A stretch of 64,000 nucleotides of DNA from Nicotiana tabacum (GCF_000715075.1 NC_134093.1:98316826-98380825); one strand, 5' to 3'; positions 47,301 to 59,702 are shown, counted from the stretch's first letter. Made by a program: numbers and translations. Notes: generated by a model from the letters alone, not told the origin.

Positions 47301-48859
47301 TAACTCTGGAACCCACCAAGACTCCTTATCTCCCATTGACATGATCTCGCATAATCGACCAGCCAAATTGTTTTTTTTGAAATCTCCCTGTTAATCATTT
47401 CATGAGCACTCTGAATCCCTAGCCACTTTCACATATTTGACCTCTTACTGGGTAGCCAGTAAAATTCTTCATAGAAGCTCCATCAACACCACGCAACCGC
47501 TAACCTGCTCACAGGAGATATCCTACTTGTGGAAATTCTATGCCGACATCCTCCAACCACGCTACACCGAGTACAATTACCATGAAACTAATAAACTATC
47601 CCGAGCCCATGGTCGTTCACCAGATGTACAAGTCCGTTCACTCCTCATGGACATCTACTAAAGGTGCGACAATATATTCCAATCCAAAGTCATGTTGTGT
47701 CCTGCTTCATATTAAGCAACTCCCCCCTGTCACACCCAATCTTCCTCAATATAGAAGCCAAGATTCTAAATTAAGCTCGTATACCTAGTCATTATCCACC
47801 ATGAATCCCAAATCACTCCAAACTTTCCTCAAGACGTGTAGTTATCCTACCACGTAACCCATATGCTACCTTTCCACTCTCCCACTTTGATCAAACTCTC
47901 TTCTTTAAGCAATTACTCGACTTCTGTTTCTCACACTTGGCCTTCTAGAAATTAAACCACCGCAAGACACCTCCCACATGTCCTTCCTCATCCTCCGCTG
48001 CCCAATCGTTGCCTTAAATCAAAATCTATCTCTGTAGCACTTGAACCAATAGATCGCTACCAACTTTAAGCCTTTCCGAAGATCATCTTTCTGAGCCATC
48101 ACACAAGGAACACCGCTTCGATTCTGAACCACTGCACACCGCGATCTCTGACAGTCGCTTCCCCGGCATTATTTCACAATACCCTTCCCCAAAGGCGAAT
48201 TGAAGAAGACTATAACACCGACGAACTTAACACATTCAATCAAGGATGACGACACCACATCACAGATGAAGTTTCCACCACACTCGAAAATACCAAGTCT
48301 CGTTACTCCATCAACCCAAACCTGAACATTCTTAGTCCAATTGCCTTTCCTCCACCGGAAATAAAATATTGAATCTCTGAATCATGCACTAAGTAAAACC
48401 TTCTTTTAAGTCATTCACTGCCTCGACGCATAGACAAGCATCCTACCATTACACAACACTATGTGATAGCAACGCACGAATCGTCATAGCAATCAATTCC
48501 AAATATCAAACCTTAGGTAATACTGATACTGAGCTGAAATAACAGAACGACATTCCACAAGGCGACGACAATGGCCCAAAGCAAATACGCAGGGAGAAAC
48601 ATCCTGCAACACATTTGTAGTATCATTTAAATTTCTCGATTCCCAATTTATAACAAGCGCTTCACGCCGCGTAAGATTGAATAGGAAGGAAATGAATACA
48701 TAAGCCTCAAAGGAATCGAATCGCACGATGAGGAATCAAGAAAAGGAAGTGCTCCTAAAAACCCCATAGCCTCTCAGAGATAAGTACAGACATCTCCGTA
48801 CCGATCCGCAACACTCTACTAGACTTGCTCATGACTTGTGAGACCTAAGTGAACCTAGT
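44388..48859 (-). other. Element F internal domain, non-coding
   Basis: A polypurine tract (TAAGTGGGAGAGAA on the minus strand) is at the low end. The region aligns with 6824-11137 of B, including the paired GTTGCGGCGTGCAAC motifs near 45220-45310. ORFs such as 48493-48726 are not kept in frame in B, so I do not call genes. Confidence 0.75.
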
Positions 48860-48871
48860 GCTATGATACCA
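48860..48871 (-). other. Element F primer binding site
   Basis: The minus strand reads TGGTATCATAGC, one change from the tRNA-iMet-type site, next to the LTR start at 48875. Confidence 0.8.
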
Positions 48872-48874
48872 TGT

Positions 48875-49602
48875 TGTCACCACCCAAAACCCATTAAAGG
48901 CTGTGATGCCGCCTAACACCGATGTCAGTCAAGCCAACCATAATTAATTAACTTAATTACCCATTTTAGTATTTTTGAAATCAAAATTTTTCTTCAATTA
49001 AATAATAAGGAATAAAATTTATAGAGTACATGATAATATTTTCCCAACTACACTACTGAACAAGTCATAAGTTCCCCCAAAATACAGCATCTATCCGGAA
49101 TATAATTTAGACAGAAAAAATATAAATAACTCTGAATGAGACTATGTTGGCTGCGGATCATAATATAGAATGCAGCTCACCTAAGTCCCCGCATTTAACC
49201 ACACCTCTGCGCCCACAAGGCCGCTAGATATATCTGTACCTACACAAAAATGTGCTGAAAGTGTAGCATGAGTATGTAAACAACGTGTACCCCGTAAGTA
49301 TCAAGCCTAATCTCAAAGAAGTAGTGACGAGAGGTCGACTTTGACACTTCACTAAGGGTCAATAATATTAGAATAGAAATATTTAAATCGACATTATTTA
49401 TAGGAATAAAAATAATTTCCTTAACAAGCAGAAATAATTAATTTTTCCAATTCCAATAATCTCCAATTTATCAATTAGTTTTACAAGCTGCAATAAAATA
49501 TCAGTGTATCGTGTAATTATTATTATTAGGCACGATGTCTTCCGAGGTCGTTCGACCCGATCCAGAGTGTTGTGTATACTGCCGAGGGACGTGCGGCACG
49601 AT
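48875..49602 (-). repeat. Element F 5' LTR (outer ~1.9 kb lost)
   Basis: It follows the 3' LTR up to GCGGCACGAT (equivalent of 42529), then switches to element G's LTR. Confidence 0.85.
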
Positions 49603-50009
49603 TAAATTTATTTTCAATAAAGTAAGGTTACCATTTTAAAACCAAGTAAGAATTCAACAAAGAAATGAGTTTATTTTTGGAAATAGTTTGAGTAAAGAAA
49701 CATGACCTTTCAATTTAAATAAAACATGATATAATCTATTGATTTGGATACAAAACTTATTAAATTAAAACATATTAGTAATTTCCTTTATTTAAAACAA
49801 CTCCATCATTAAGAACAAGTACAAATCAGAAATACAAGTCCTCAGAGTCTCGCACGAAAAAGCCAAAGCCAACATAATACTACGAGAAATACAATACACT
49901 TAATATTAATTCAAATAATACATCACGGAGAACACATGAAGTTACATAATACGGAAAAATAAATAACCAAAGGCAAGTACAACCATAGAGATATGTCAAA
50001 AAAGGGTAA

Positions 50010-50205
50010 TCCCGAGATACTGTCTCGTAGTCCTAAAAGTAAATGCTCAACAGGGGATCTCCCGAGATACCGCCTCGTAGTCCCAAAAGTAAATATGCAA
50101 GACAGGGGGATCTCCCGAGGTACCACCTCGTAGCCCCAAAAGTAAATATGCAAGACAGGTGGATCTCCCGAGGTACCGCCTCGTAGTCCCAAAATAAATA
50201 TGCAA
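50010..50205 (-). repeat. ~52-bp tandem repeat in G LTR
   Basis: Four units of GATCTCCCGAGRTACCGCCTC with a GTAGTCCCAAAAGTAAATATGC tail. Homologous to the array in the H/I LTR (59404-59702). Confidence 0.85.
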
Positions 50206-50365
50206 CAAACAACAATGCTCCCAGGATATCACAAATCATCACAATTCAATTCCCGACATAGCCCACCTTGTCTCGCCACGTGCACAATAATAAAGTAAAT
50301 GCCCGCTTTGTCTCGTCACACGCGCATAATAATATTCTCACTTGAGGGGTAAACATACCCAAAAA

Positions 50366-50439
<74 letters not shown>

Positions 50440-50560
50440 ACCCGCCTTGTCACGCCGCATGTGCATAAATCAATAGTAATAATAGCACGGCAGAAACCTC
50501 ATGCAAACACCCGAACATAACTCCCACAATATAATGTGCCAATATCACATCTCATAAACT

Positions 50561-50711
50561 GCACCTCAAGTGCTCAAATATTGCAACATATCACAGATTT
50601 GCACATCAAGTGCTCAAATATTATAATTTATCACAGATTGCACATCAAGTGCTCAACTATTATAATTTATCACAGATTGCACATCAAGTGCTCAAATATT
50701 ACAACTAGCCA
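50561..50711 (-). repeat. 39-bp tandem repeat in G LTR
   Basis: Four units starting GCACMTCAAGTGCTCAA at 50561, 50601, 50640 and 50679. Confidence 0.88.
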
Positions 50712-51794
50712 CAAAATTCAATAATATATTATTTTCCATAATAAGGAGCCCATGGCTCGACCATAATGTGCACAAAATCTTAACAAATATATCCAGGAGT
50801 GAACAACTCAATAAAATAATATTTTACATAAAAATCAAGGTGGCAATCACACCAAATCATCATATAAAAACAAATCCAATAAAACAAGGATTTAGGCAAG
50901 ATAATTAAATGATTTAATAAGTGCCAATAATTTCCAATTTAATACATAAGGGCGTCTAAGGATCTTAACCAATGTAATTTGCACATATAAACCAAGTACG
51001 TACTCGTCACCTCGCGTACATGGTTTTCAATTACACAAATTACACATAAGACTCAATGCCTAAGGGGAATTTCCCCCACTCAAGGTTAGGCAAGATACTT
51101 ACCTTACTTCGCAATCAAATTCAAGATTCAAATAAACCTTTACCTCGCAAATTCGTGTCCGAAAGCTTCAAATCTAATCACAAACAATTCAACTTACTCA
51201 ACACGAATCATAGGAACTAATTTCATATGAAATTATAAATTTTCCGAATTAAAATCTGAAATTTATTTTAAAATATCAACAATGGGACCCACATCTCGAA
51301 TCCCGGAAAAACTCACAAAATCCGAACACCCATTCTGATACGAGTTCAACCATACAAAAATTATCGAATTTCGACATCGGATTGCCTTTCAACTCCTCAA
51401 TTAAAGTCTTTGAGGATTTCTACCATTTTCAATCCAATCTTTACCAATTTGAACTCAACAATCCTCCCACAAACCTTATTGGTACAAGCATGTATAACTA
51501 ATATTATCACATCCAAGAATTATCTTACTAATTACCTATTTCTAGTTGGATTTAGAAATTGAGGGATTGGGTAAAGAAATTCTTACCTCTTTGAAGCTCT
51601 AGCAACCCTTTGATGCGATTTTAAGGTTTGATTCAAGGTAGAGTAGTGAAATACTTAGTCATTCCTTGCCTCTCTCTAGAATGGCTCTCCCCTCTCTCTA
51701 AAACATCATAAAATATCCAAAATCTGAAACCTAAAACGAGTTAAATGAAAAGGGGGTCGGGTTATTAAAACTCTCCAAATTTTCGGATTGGCCT

Positions 51795-52062
51795 ACATAA
51801 CAGGCTAGGCACGCTCTGTAGCGAGCTACAGACCATGCTTCCCGAGCTCTGTATCAAGCTAAATACCAGGCTAGGAATGCTCTGTAGCGAGCTATAGACT
51901 AGGCTAGGCATGCTCTGTAGCGAGCTAAATACCAGGCTTCACGAGCTCTATAGCGAGCTAAATACCAGGCTTTGTGAGGGATATAGCACGGTCTAGCGCG
52001 CTACAGACCTGGCTTCGCGAGGGATATAGCACGGTCTAGTGCGCTACAGACCTGGCTTTGAG
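51795..52062 (-). repeat. Palindromic CTGTAGCGAGCTACAG array in G U3
   Basis: Repeated CTCTGTAGCGAGCTA and TAGCACGGTCTAG(C/T)GCGCTACAG units. The perfect palindrome core CTGTAGC-GA-GCTACAG is at 51816-51831. It takes the place of the CGCAGGTGCGG array of other LTRs. Confidence 0.75.
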
Positions 52063-52184
52063 GTCAAAATGATTCAACCCCCCAATGCACTATTCAACCC
52101 AATATGTCCGAAAATACAATACATTAGCCTACCTTGGCACCACAAAACCTTAAATTTCTTGGCGAAAGTTTACGGGGAATTACA

Positions 52185-52197
52185 TTTCCCCCGCTTA
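52185..52197 (-). other. Element G polypurine tract
   Basis: The minus strand reads TAAGCGGGGGAAA, directly adjacent to the LTR start. Confidence 0.7.
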
Positions 52198-52299
52198 GGA
52201 TCATTCGTCCTCGAATGAGAATTAGAGTCCTCTCCAAACACCTAACATAACACATAGAAGTACTTTTCGATCCACAATCATTTGACTATACAATCAAGC

Positions 52300-53760
52300 G
52301 TGAACATTTTCTTTCCTTAACATTTTCGGCCTTTGAGGTGGCCTCCTCGACTCACATAATTCTCCATAACACTCGATAGAGGCAAATCTCAACTTCCGTA
52401 CTTATCTAACAAGGATGACAATTAAGTACCTCTCATAGGCCAATTATCCATTTACTTCACCTCCACTAGCTTCCACCGGAATGATGGATAAAGGATTTCC
52501 AACTACCTTCTTAGACATAGACATATGAAACACCGGGTACATGGAGGATAATGATAGGGGAAACATCATGCTCATAGTTTGGCCTATTTCCTTCAGATTT
52601 CATAAGGCCCAATCCGACTACACATATTTTACCTTTATTAGAAATTCACCCAATATATCCATAGAGAAAATCGTGGGAATAACCCGTTCATTTTCTTCAA
52701 CTCTAAATCTCTATGCCGAACACCCAAACTAGACCTTTGGCTACCTTCAACAATTACCTTAAGATGTTCTAGCATAAATATGACCATAAAATTTCCTACG
52801 CAATATATTTGACCATTGAATGATGATTCTTCTTTGACATGTTTGAGCCTTCAACCGGCTGTAGCAACTTGTGCCTATGCACACATCATATGTATGCCCA
52901 TAACCACATCTCTGGTCTTAATATCTGTTCATAATCAATTACAACATCGCTAATAAACCTCATGTTAACTAAAATCTCTTTTCAAACCTTCACTTTACTA
53001 ACAACGAGGCACGAGGCATGAAGAACTCATAATTATTTATCTGAATTAATGAGTCACATTTAATGTCACCTGGGCACTCACCTCGTAGGCTAACACTCAA
53101 TATTCACAGCACGAATATGGCTAAATATGCATATAAAATACACACAAGAATTTATGACATAAGCCTAACAGGCATGATTCCCTATTAATGCTTATAAATT
53201 TTAATTTCACAAAGGGAAAATTTAAACACATAATGTTTTTTTTCACCACAAGGGCCTCTTTCTTATATAACTTCCACCGCGACTTGTAGTCCGGTTTAAA
53301 TATTTCACATCATATAAAAATGTGAGGATCTCATCCTCATCTCTGAATCACAAGTATTTTGCACATTGTGCCAACTGAAATTTTCCATTTCCTTTCTTTC
53401 TTCTTTTGAATAAGTTCCGTAAATAATTTTTACAACATATAATGAAACCCCATACCGATAGGGCATATAATTCATAAAATTGAATTCAATTGTTCCGAAA
53501 TCACATCAAAACCCACTGTAGAGAGTAATAAAAATAACTTTTGGACTTATAGCCCTCGATGGTGTACAAAAATAAAAATGATAGACACGGGATAACATCA
53601 TCAAATCTCCCAACAAGGATAAACATATAAGTGGGTCACAAAGTTATGAAGCTCACCCATAAGCAGAGCATAATAGGAGGACTCGCCTAAATATTCATAA
53701 CCGAATCAAATTAAGGAAAAATATCCTTTTATAACAAATTAGGATCATACCCGTAATGAC
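52300..53760 (-). pseudogene. Element G pol relic (protease start and integrase/chromodomain end)
   Basis: The minus-strand translation shows heavily decayed remains. Near 53500-53760 is a protease-like stretch (DSVITGMI, then LLLLSTVGFDVI in another frame). Near 52330-52560 is an integrase C-terminal stretch (YPVFHMSMSKKVVGNP, then VRKLRFASIE and a degenerate Glu-Glu-Ala-Thr motif) corresponding to the chromodomain-like tail of A, E and I. Between them I find nothing recognisable as RT, RNase H or the integrase core, and the 1 kb available is too short for them. Stops and frame changes are frequent. This is an old internally deleted pol. Confidence 0.6.
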
Positions 53761-53779
53761 GCTATCTGGTGTAGTGGCC

Positions 53780-55156
53780 TCATTCACACCATAGCAAATG
53801 TATCAACGGGTTGTGCCTCTCCCTCTAGGGCGCCCTTTACCCGCCTGTCCTCCACCTCTAACTGACTATGCACGCGGGGTACTAACTGCATTAGGGCCCA
53901 TAGCATGAGTGTTCTGATAAAATCTACCCCTCCCAAGTCTGGGACAATCTCTCATAATGTGCCTAGTACCACCACACTCATAACAACCTATCTGAGGTCG
54001 CGACTGCTCGTACTGAGTTTGTGCCGGATAACTAGAATAACCACTTTAAGAATCTTGTGCCGGTGGTGCACTAAAAGTATTAACTGGAGCACTACGAGTA
54101 CTCTGAATTGCGGACTAGGCTGACCGACTGTCCGAGCCTCCGCTATGATGAGTCATAACTGTAGAGTAGAATATACTAAATCCTCTAGAGTTCCGAGACC
54201 TTTTGGCCTCCTTAGACTCCTTCTCCTCACTTCAAACATGTTCTAACATCCTGGCGGTCTCTACTACTTGCTGAAATGGAATGTCAGTCTACAACTCTCA
54301 AGCCATACATATTTTACAATAATAATCGAGCACTTCAATGAATTTACGAACTCGCTCTCTAACTGTAGGAACCAAGATAGGTGCATGGTGGGCTAACTCA
54401 CCGAACCTGATAGCATATTCTGACACTGTCATGGTGCCCTGACGCAACCGTTAAAATTCTGTGTGCCATGCATACTGGAGAGTCTGGGGAACAAACTCTT
54501 TCAAAAACATCTCCTAAAAATAAGCCCATGTTGGTGGTATGGCATCGGCTGGTCTACCTTCTTCATAAATGTGCATTGATACGCTACTCCTGACAGCTGA
54601 AATGTAGTAAAGGCAATATCGCTCACTTCCACAATACCCATAGTGCAAAGAATACTGTGACACATTTCTAGAAATCCCTGGGAATCCTCGGTAGCTGAGC
54701 CACTGAAGGTAGGTGGTTTATACTTCTTAAACCTCTCAAGTCTCTTTTGTTCTTCTTCTGATGCCTCTGGACTGACCTTAGGCTGAACCGGAATAACCGG
54801 TTGTACCGGTACTATACCCAGAGCCTGACCAATATGAACCTGTTGCTATAAAGTACGGGCGGTAGGAGTCTGAGCTCATCCCCTAATCTGTGAAATATTT
54901 AGCGAAACGAAGATCAATCCCACCTGAGTTAATGTACCAAACATGTCCAGGAACTGTGCTAAGGTCTCCTGAATCTGGGGGTAACAACACTTGTCTCTGG
55001 TGCCTGTCCCCTAACTGGAGCTACTGGTGGCTCCTCAACTGCTGCTCTGACAGGTGCTCTAGCCGCGACACGTGCCCTTCCTCGACCTCTACATCGGCCC
55101 CTAGCAGAATGCGCGGGTGCCTGCTCAGCTGATCCGGTAGCACGTGTCCTCACCAT
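53780..55156 (-). pseudogene. Element G gag, broken
   Basis: The ATG at 55156 opens MVRTRATG, the family gag start, followed by Arg/Gly-rich RGRCRGRGRARVA and Pro-rich sequence. The first frame closes near 54959. Capsid remains lie near 54500-54760 (KYKPPTFSGSATEDSQGFLE). A zinc knuckle CYECGGTRHIMRDC (CX2CX4HX4C, all ligands kept) is near 53940-53980. The acceptor-like tract before the ATG is damaged (CTCTCACTA in place of CTCTCACAG). Several frame changes make it non-functional. Confidence 0.78.
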
Positions 55157-55340
55157 TAGTGAGAGAATAGAGATACAAAGGCTCAAATCCAAATTCAACA
55201 AATTCTGCACGACAGGAATAAAAGAAGTGGACATTTCCTAATAGTTATGTAGCCTCTCGAAGATAATTACAGACGTCTCCGTACCGATCTGCAAGACTCT
55301 ACTAAACTCGCTTATGACTCGTAGCACCTATAAACCTAGA

Positions 55341-55352
55341 GCTCTGATACCA
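55341..55352 (-). other. Element G primer binding site
   Basis: The minus strand reads TGGTATCAGAGC, the intact tRNA-iMet-type site, three bases inside the 5' LTR. Confidence 0.88.
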
Positions 55353-55355
55353 ACT

Positions 55356-56599
55356 TGTCATGACCCAATTTTCTCTCCGTTGGGTATCGTGATGGCACCT
55401 AGTCTTAGGGACTAGGTAAGCCTAACATTTACTGAATAACAACAATAATTAAATAACATCTAACAATTTTTGAAATGGAGATCTCTATAAAATTTACAAT
55501 TCCCAAAACCGGTAGTACAAGTCATAAGCTCTACCGAGTTACTAGAAAGGCCTATGAATACAACCGTTTTGAAATAGAGATAAAACAGTGCAAGTATATA
55601 TCAGAAGGTGACTACGAAGCCTGCGAACGCAGCAACAGGTTTACCTTGAGTCTCCACAGCAAGATCTGTACTGCTAGCGATCGGTCAACTGACTCTATAT
55701 TTACCTGGCTCTGCACAAAAATGTGCAGAAGTGTAGTATGAGTACACCATAGTCGGTACCCAGTAAGTATCAAGACTAACCTCAGTGGAGTAGTGGCGAG
55801 GTACAGTCAAGACACTCACTAGTAAAATAACCTGTGCCATACCAAAATAATCGAAAACAAATAACAGTGATAGCAACAATAATCCACAAGTTCTATAAAC
55901 AGTAAGGCAGCAAAACACCATAATTATTTCTCAGACGGATAAGAAATACAAGTACAACCAATTCAACAAGTTTTTCACATATAATTTCTTCAAATGAATA
56001 CCCTCCAAATATATTTCTTCAAATAAGTCTCCTTCGAATATAAAACTCTTTCAAATAAATATCACATATCATGATCATAAAATACGGTCCTCGACCCCCT
56101 TTCGTATTCTCACGACATCTCGTGCCTATATCTCTATCACAACCACACGGACAACTCTCGTGCCAAATATGTCTATACATAAAATCCGCACGATTAAATT
56201 TATTTTCAATAAAGTAAGGTTACCATTTTTAAACCAAGTACGAATTCAACAAAGAAATGAATTTATTTTTGGAAATAGTTTGAGTGAAGAAACATGACCA
56301 TTCAATTTAAATAAAACATCAGATAATCTATTGATTTGGATGCAAAACTTATTAAATTAAAATATATTAGTAATTTCTTTTATTTTAAACAACTCCATCA
56401 TTAAGAACAAGTACAAATCAGAAATACAAGTCCTCAGAGTCTCGCATGAAAAAGCCAAAGCCAATGTAATACTACGAGAAATACAAGACACTTAATATTA
56501 ATTAAAATAATACATCACGGAGAACACAGGAAGTTACATATTACGGAAAAATAAAATAACCAAAGGCAAGTACAACCATAGAGACATGTCAACAAAGGG
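55356..56599 (-). repeat. Element G 5' LTR (outer ~2.2 kb lost)
   Basis: It begins TGTCATGACCCAATTTT (+ strand). The 56195-56599 part repeats 49603-50006, and after AACAAAGGG it jumps into protease-coding sequence of element H. Confidence 0.8.
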
Positions 56600-56629
56600 C
56601 ACTCATCGACTTTCGCCATTTCAGCTGGA

Positions 56630-57384
56630 AACAGATATGGAAAGTCCCTCACTACTGGAACTGACTCAACTGTAGGGGTATCAATACTGACATCTCTTAC
56701 ATAAGCTAGATACGCGTCACACCCCTTCTCAACCATTCGTTGAGCTTTAAAAAATGAAATAACTCTGCTGGGAGTATACTCTAAGGTACTTCTCCACTCT
56801 AACCGCGGTAATCCTGGCATAGCCAGTGTCACGGTTTTGGCGTGACAATCAAGAATAACATAATGGGGCGACAACCAGTCCATGCCCAAGATAACATCAA
56901 AATCTACCATGCTGAGCAATAATAAGTTGGCTCTGGTCTCAAAACCACTAAGAGCAATCAAACACGACCGATGCACGTGGTCCATAACAAGAGAATCTCC
57001 CACAGGAGTAGACACATAAATAAGGGAACTCAAAGAATCACGCAATACGCCCAAATACAGGGTAAACTAAGAGGACATATAGGAATATGTAGAGCCTGGG
57101 TTAAATAATACCGACGCATCTCTATGACAGGCTGGAACAATACATGTAATGACAGAATCAGAAGTAACTGCCTCTGTATGACCAGGAAAGGCAAAATATC
57201 TGGCGTGGCATCCCCCTTTAGGGAGACCTCTACCTCCCCGACCTCGACCTCGGCCTCGGACTGACTGAGCAAGTGGGGTGGCAGATGGTGCTGTAATCAT
57301 GGCCTGAGGACCGGGTAGGGCAGGTTGTGGATGAGAAGTCTGTGGAGGTGAACCCCTCATAAATCTGGGGCAATCCCTCACCAT
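56630..57384 (-). pseudogene. Element H gag end and protease, truncated
   Basis: It covers the Arg/Gly-rich gag tail (RGRGRGRGGRG near 57250), TSDSVIT, and the aspartic protease. At the protease active site the expected Asp reads Asn (FNPGSTYSYMSS near 57070), and a stop follows. The protease core continues from 57054 (LLLLSMVDFDVILGMDWLS near 56880) through VEKGCDAYLAYVRDV to VRDFPYLFPAEM, where homology ends at about 56625. The RT that should follow is gone. The frame matches across the stop between 57067 and 57054. Confidence 0.85.
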
Positions 57385-58630
57385 ATGGAGAGTGTCTCCA
57401 TACTCAAAACAAGCTCTGGGAGGGCATGGCTGCTGTGACTGGCTCTATCCAGATATGCTGGACTGGCCGCTAGGAACATCCCGTGCATGAGGCACACTAG
57501 ATACTAGCGGTGCATAATAAGGCTCCTGGGCCTAGAAGGGATCGGAATACCACTGGCGGCTGGAGGAGCTGAATGGATGGGGTGACTCACATAATCCCAA
57601 CCATGGCAAGCTGCTGGGGAACGAGAACTAGAATAAGAACCAGTCTCTCGAGACCTCTTGGACTTCCTCTCCTCTCTATCCTGGTCAAGCATGCCCTCCA
57701 ATCTCTTGGCGATACTCACAACCTGCTGATAAGAAATATCCATCTCCAACTCCCTGGCCATACTAATGCGGATGTTGGGGTGGAGTCTCTCAATAAACCG
57801 TCGAACCCTCTCTCGAACTGTGGAAACAAAGTCCGGTGCATGTCAGGCCAAATCACTTAAGCGAACTGCATACTCTGACACAGTTATAGCACCCTGGTGC
57901 AACTGCTCAAACTCAGCACGCCATGAGTCCCTGAGGCTCTGAGGGATATACTCTCTCAAAAACATGTCCGAGAACTGAGTCCATGTAAGTGAAACTGCCT
58001 CAGCCGGACTACTCAACTCATAAGCACGCCACCACTGATAGGTTGCTCCTCTAAGTTGGAATGTAGTAAAAGAAACCCCGCTCATCTCAGCGACGCCCAT
58101 AGTATGGAGAATACGATGACACTCCTCTAGAAAACCCTGTGCATCATCTGTTGCCAATCTGTTGAAGGTAGGTGGGTGGTACTTTTTGTACCTCTCAAGT
58201 CTGAGCTGCTCCACCTCAGAAGCTTCTGCCCTAACCTCGGGCCGAGCTGGAGCTACCGGCTGCATTGGTACAATCTCTGGAACCTGGTCGACCTGAACTC
58301 GCTGCTCTGGAGTAGTGGCGATGGGAGTCTGTGCTTCTCCCCCGGCCTGAGATGTGGTAGGAGCAAGTGGAATCAAACCAGCCTGAGCTAAGGTGCTGAA
58401 CATGCTTAGAAATTGGGCTAGAGTCTCCTGAAGGGATGGTATAGGAACAGGTGCCTCAGGTGTCTGCCCTCTAGCTGGAGCTACTGGGGGCTCTTCTATA
58501 GCAGTTCATGTGGGTGCTCTGGCTGCACCACGTGGATGTCCCCAACCTCTATCCCAGCCCCGGCCTCTAGTGGATCTAGCAGGGGCACGAGTGTCTGGTC
58601 ATCAGATCCGCTTGTACGTGTCCTCACCAT
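57385..58630 (-). pseudogene. Element H gag, broken
   Basis: The ATG at 58630 (MVRTRTSG) is directly preceded by CTCTCACAG on the minus strand, an acceptor-like tract. The frame shifts near 58540. The longest intact piece, 57843-58403, carries the capsid region (RLERYKKYHPPTFNRL, EECHRILHTMGVAEMSGVSFTTFQL, WTQFSDMFLREYIP). After a stop, 57504-57761 continues in the same frame (MARELEMDISYQQVVSIAKRLE). The zinc knuckle at about 57370-57415 has its second Cys changed to Tyr (CFEYGDTLHMVRDC). Another frame change lies between 57504 and 57384. Confidence 0.86.
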
Positions 58631-58818
58631 CTGTGAGAGAATAGAATACAGAAGTTTAAATCTTTTGAAGTCAACAATTTTCGCACGACAAGGAATCAAA
58701 GTAGTGAAATATTTCTCAACAGTTCCATAGCCTCCCGAAGATAAGTACATGCATCTCCATATCGATCCACGAGACACTAATAAACTGGCTTGTGACTCAC
58801 GACACCTATGAACCTAGA

Positions 58819-58830
58819 GCTCGGATACCA
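58819..58830 (-). other. Element H primer binding site
   Basis: The minus strand reads TGGTATCCGAGC, one change from the tRNA-iMet-type site. Confidence 0.83.
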
Positions 58831-59403
58831 ACTTTGTCACGACCCAATTTCCCGTCCGTATGACGTCGTGATGGCACCTAGTCTCTATGACTAGGTAAGA
58901 CTAACATTTGCAGAATAATGAAATGAAAACATAAATTAAATAACAAATTGTTCAAAATACACAGTAATCCCAAAACCCGAAACATTGTAAGTCACAAGCT
59001 ATATAAGGGAACTAGTATCTCTATACACTAGAGTCTAATAACAGAAGTAAGGAAGGTAAATGACATAGGAGGGAATATAGGGGGGACTCCGAGGTCTGCG
59101 GACGCGACAGATATACCTTGAAGTCTCCGTACAGCAGCAAGCACTCTCAGCTAGTAGCGGGGCTAATAAGAGGTACCTGGATCTGCACACAAAACATGTG
59201 CAAAAGAGCAGCATGAGTACACCACAATCGGTACTCAGCAAGTGCCAAGTCTAACCTTGGTAGAGTAGTGACGAGCTCAGGTCCGGGCCGTACTGGAGTA
59301 TGATAATAAAGCAAGGCAAAAATGAAATATCACAGTAAAATAAGGACTGAAATTTAACAAGAAAGAATTTATACAAGGTAACAACTCAATACACAGAAAT
59401 ACA

Positions 59404-59702
59404 ACAGGGGATCTCTCGAGATACCGTCTCGTAGTCCCAAACATAAATGTGCAGGAGGATTTCCCGGAGTACCATTCCATAGTTCCAAAGTAAATATGCA
59501 AGACAGGGGGATCTCCCGAAATACCGTTCCGTAGTCCCAAAGTAAATATGCAGAACAGGGGTATCTCCCGAAATACCATTCCAAAGTAAATATGCAGTAC
59601 AGGGGGATCTCCCGGAATACCGTTCCGTAGTCCCAAAGTAAATATGCAGTATAGAGGGATCTCTCGGAATACCGTTCGGTAGTCCTAAAGTAAATATGCA
59701 GC
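59404..59702 (-). repeat. ~50-bp tandem repeat in H/I LTR
   Basis: Six units of GGGGATCTCCCGAAATACC with a GTTCCGTAGTCCCAAAGTAAA tail. Repeat-encoded antisense ORFs (59277-59706) are not genes. Confidence 0.88.

Larger units (their letters stand above)
41836..49602 (-). mobile_element. Element F: non-coding long-LTR element (LARD-like), sister of B
   Basis: 3' LTR 41836-44387, internal 44388-48874, truncated 5' LTR 48875-49602. It is inserted into C's 5' LTR after CAGCC; the partner target duplication was lost with the outer 5' LTR. The internal domain matches element B along its length and is free of long frames. Confidence 0.83.
49603..52184 (-). repeat. Element G 3' LTR (outer part lost)
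   Basis: The minus-strand start is TGTAATTCCCCG at 52184. It contains four ~52-bp units of CTCCCGAGGTACCGCCTCGTAG type (50010-50205), an AT microsatellite (50369-50436), a 39-bp tandem array (50561-50711), donor-like ACTTACCTT near 51099 and a palindromic array (51795-52062). Confidence 0.8.
49603..56599 (-). mobile_element. Element G: old, internally deleted Ty3/gypsy element
   Basis: A truncated 3' LTR (49603-52184), an internal region of 3.2 kb with gag, protease and pol-tail relics, and a truncated 5' LTR (55356-56599). The overlap of the two LTR fragments is the 404-bp block 49603-50006 / 56195-56599, which is nearly identical. Most of RT, RNase H and integrase is absent or unrecognisable. 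Confidence 0.75.

Noticed and set aside
48493..48726. 77-codon ORF near the primer site of F as a gag candidate
   Set aside because: The homologous stretch in B (10700-10990) is aligned as DNA but not open in the same frame.
49603..50006. 404-bp repeat (also 56195-56599) as an independent inserted element
   Set aside because: No target duplication or terminal structure; it is better explained as the part common to G's two truncated LTRs.
59404..59702. CRISPR-like regular array
   Set aside because: Plant LTR context, no unique spacers; units are contiguous diverged tandem repeats.
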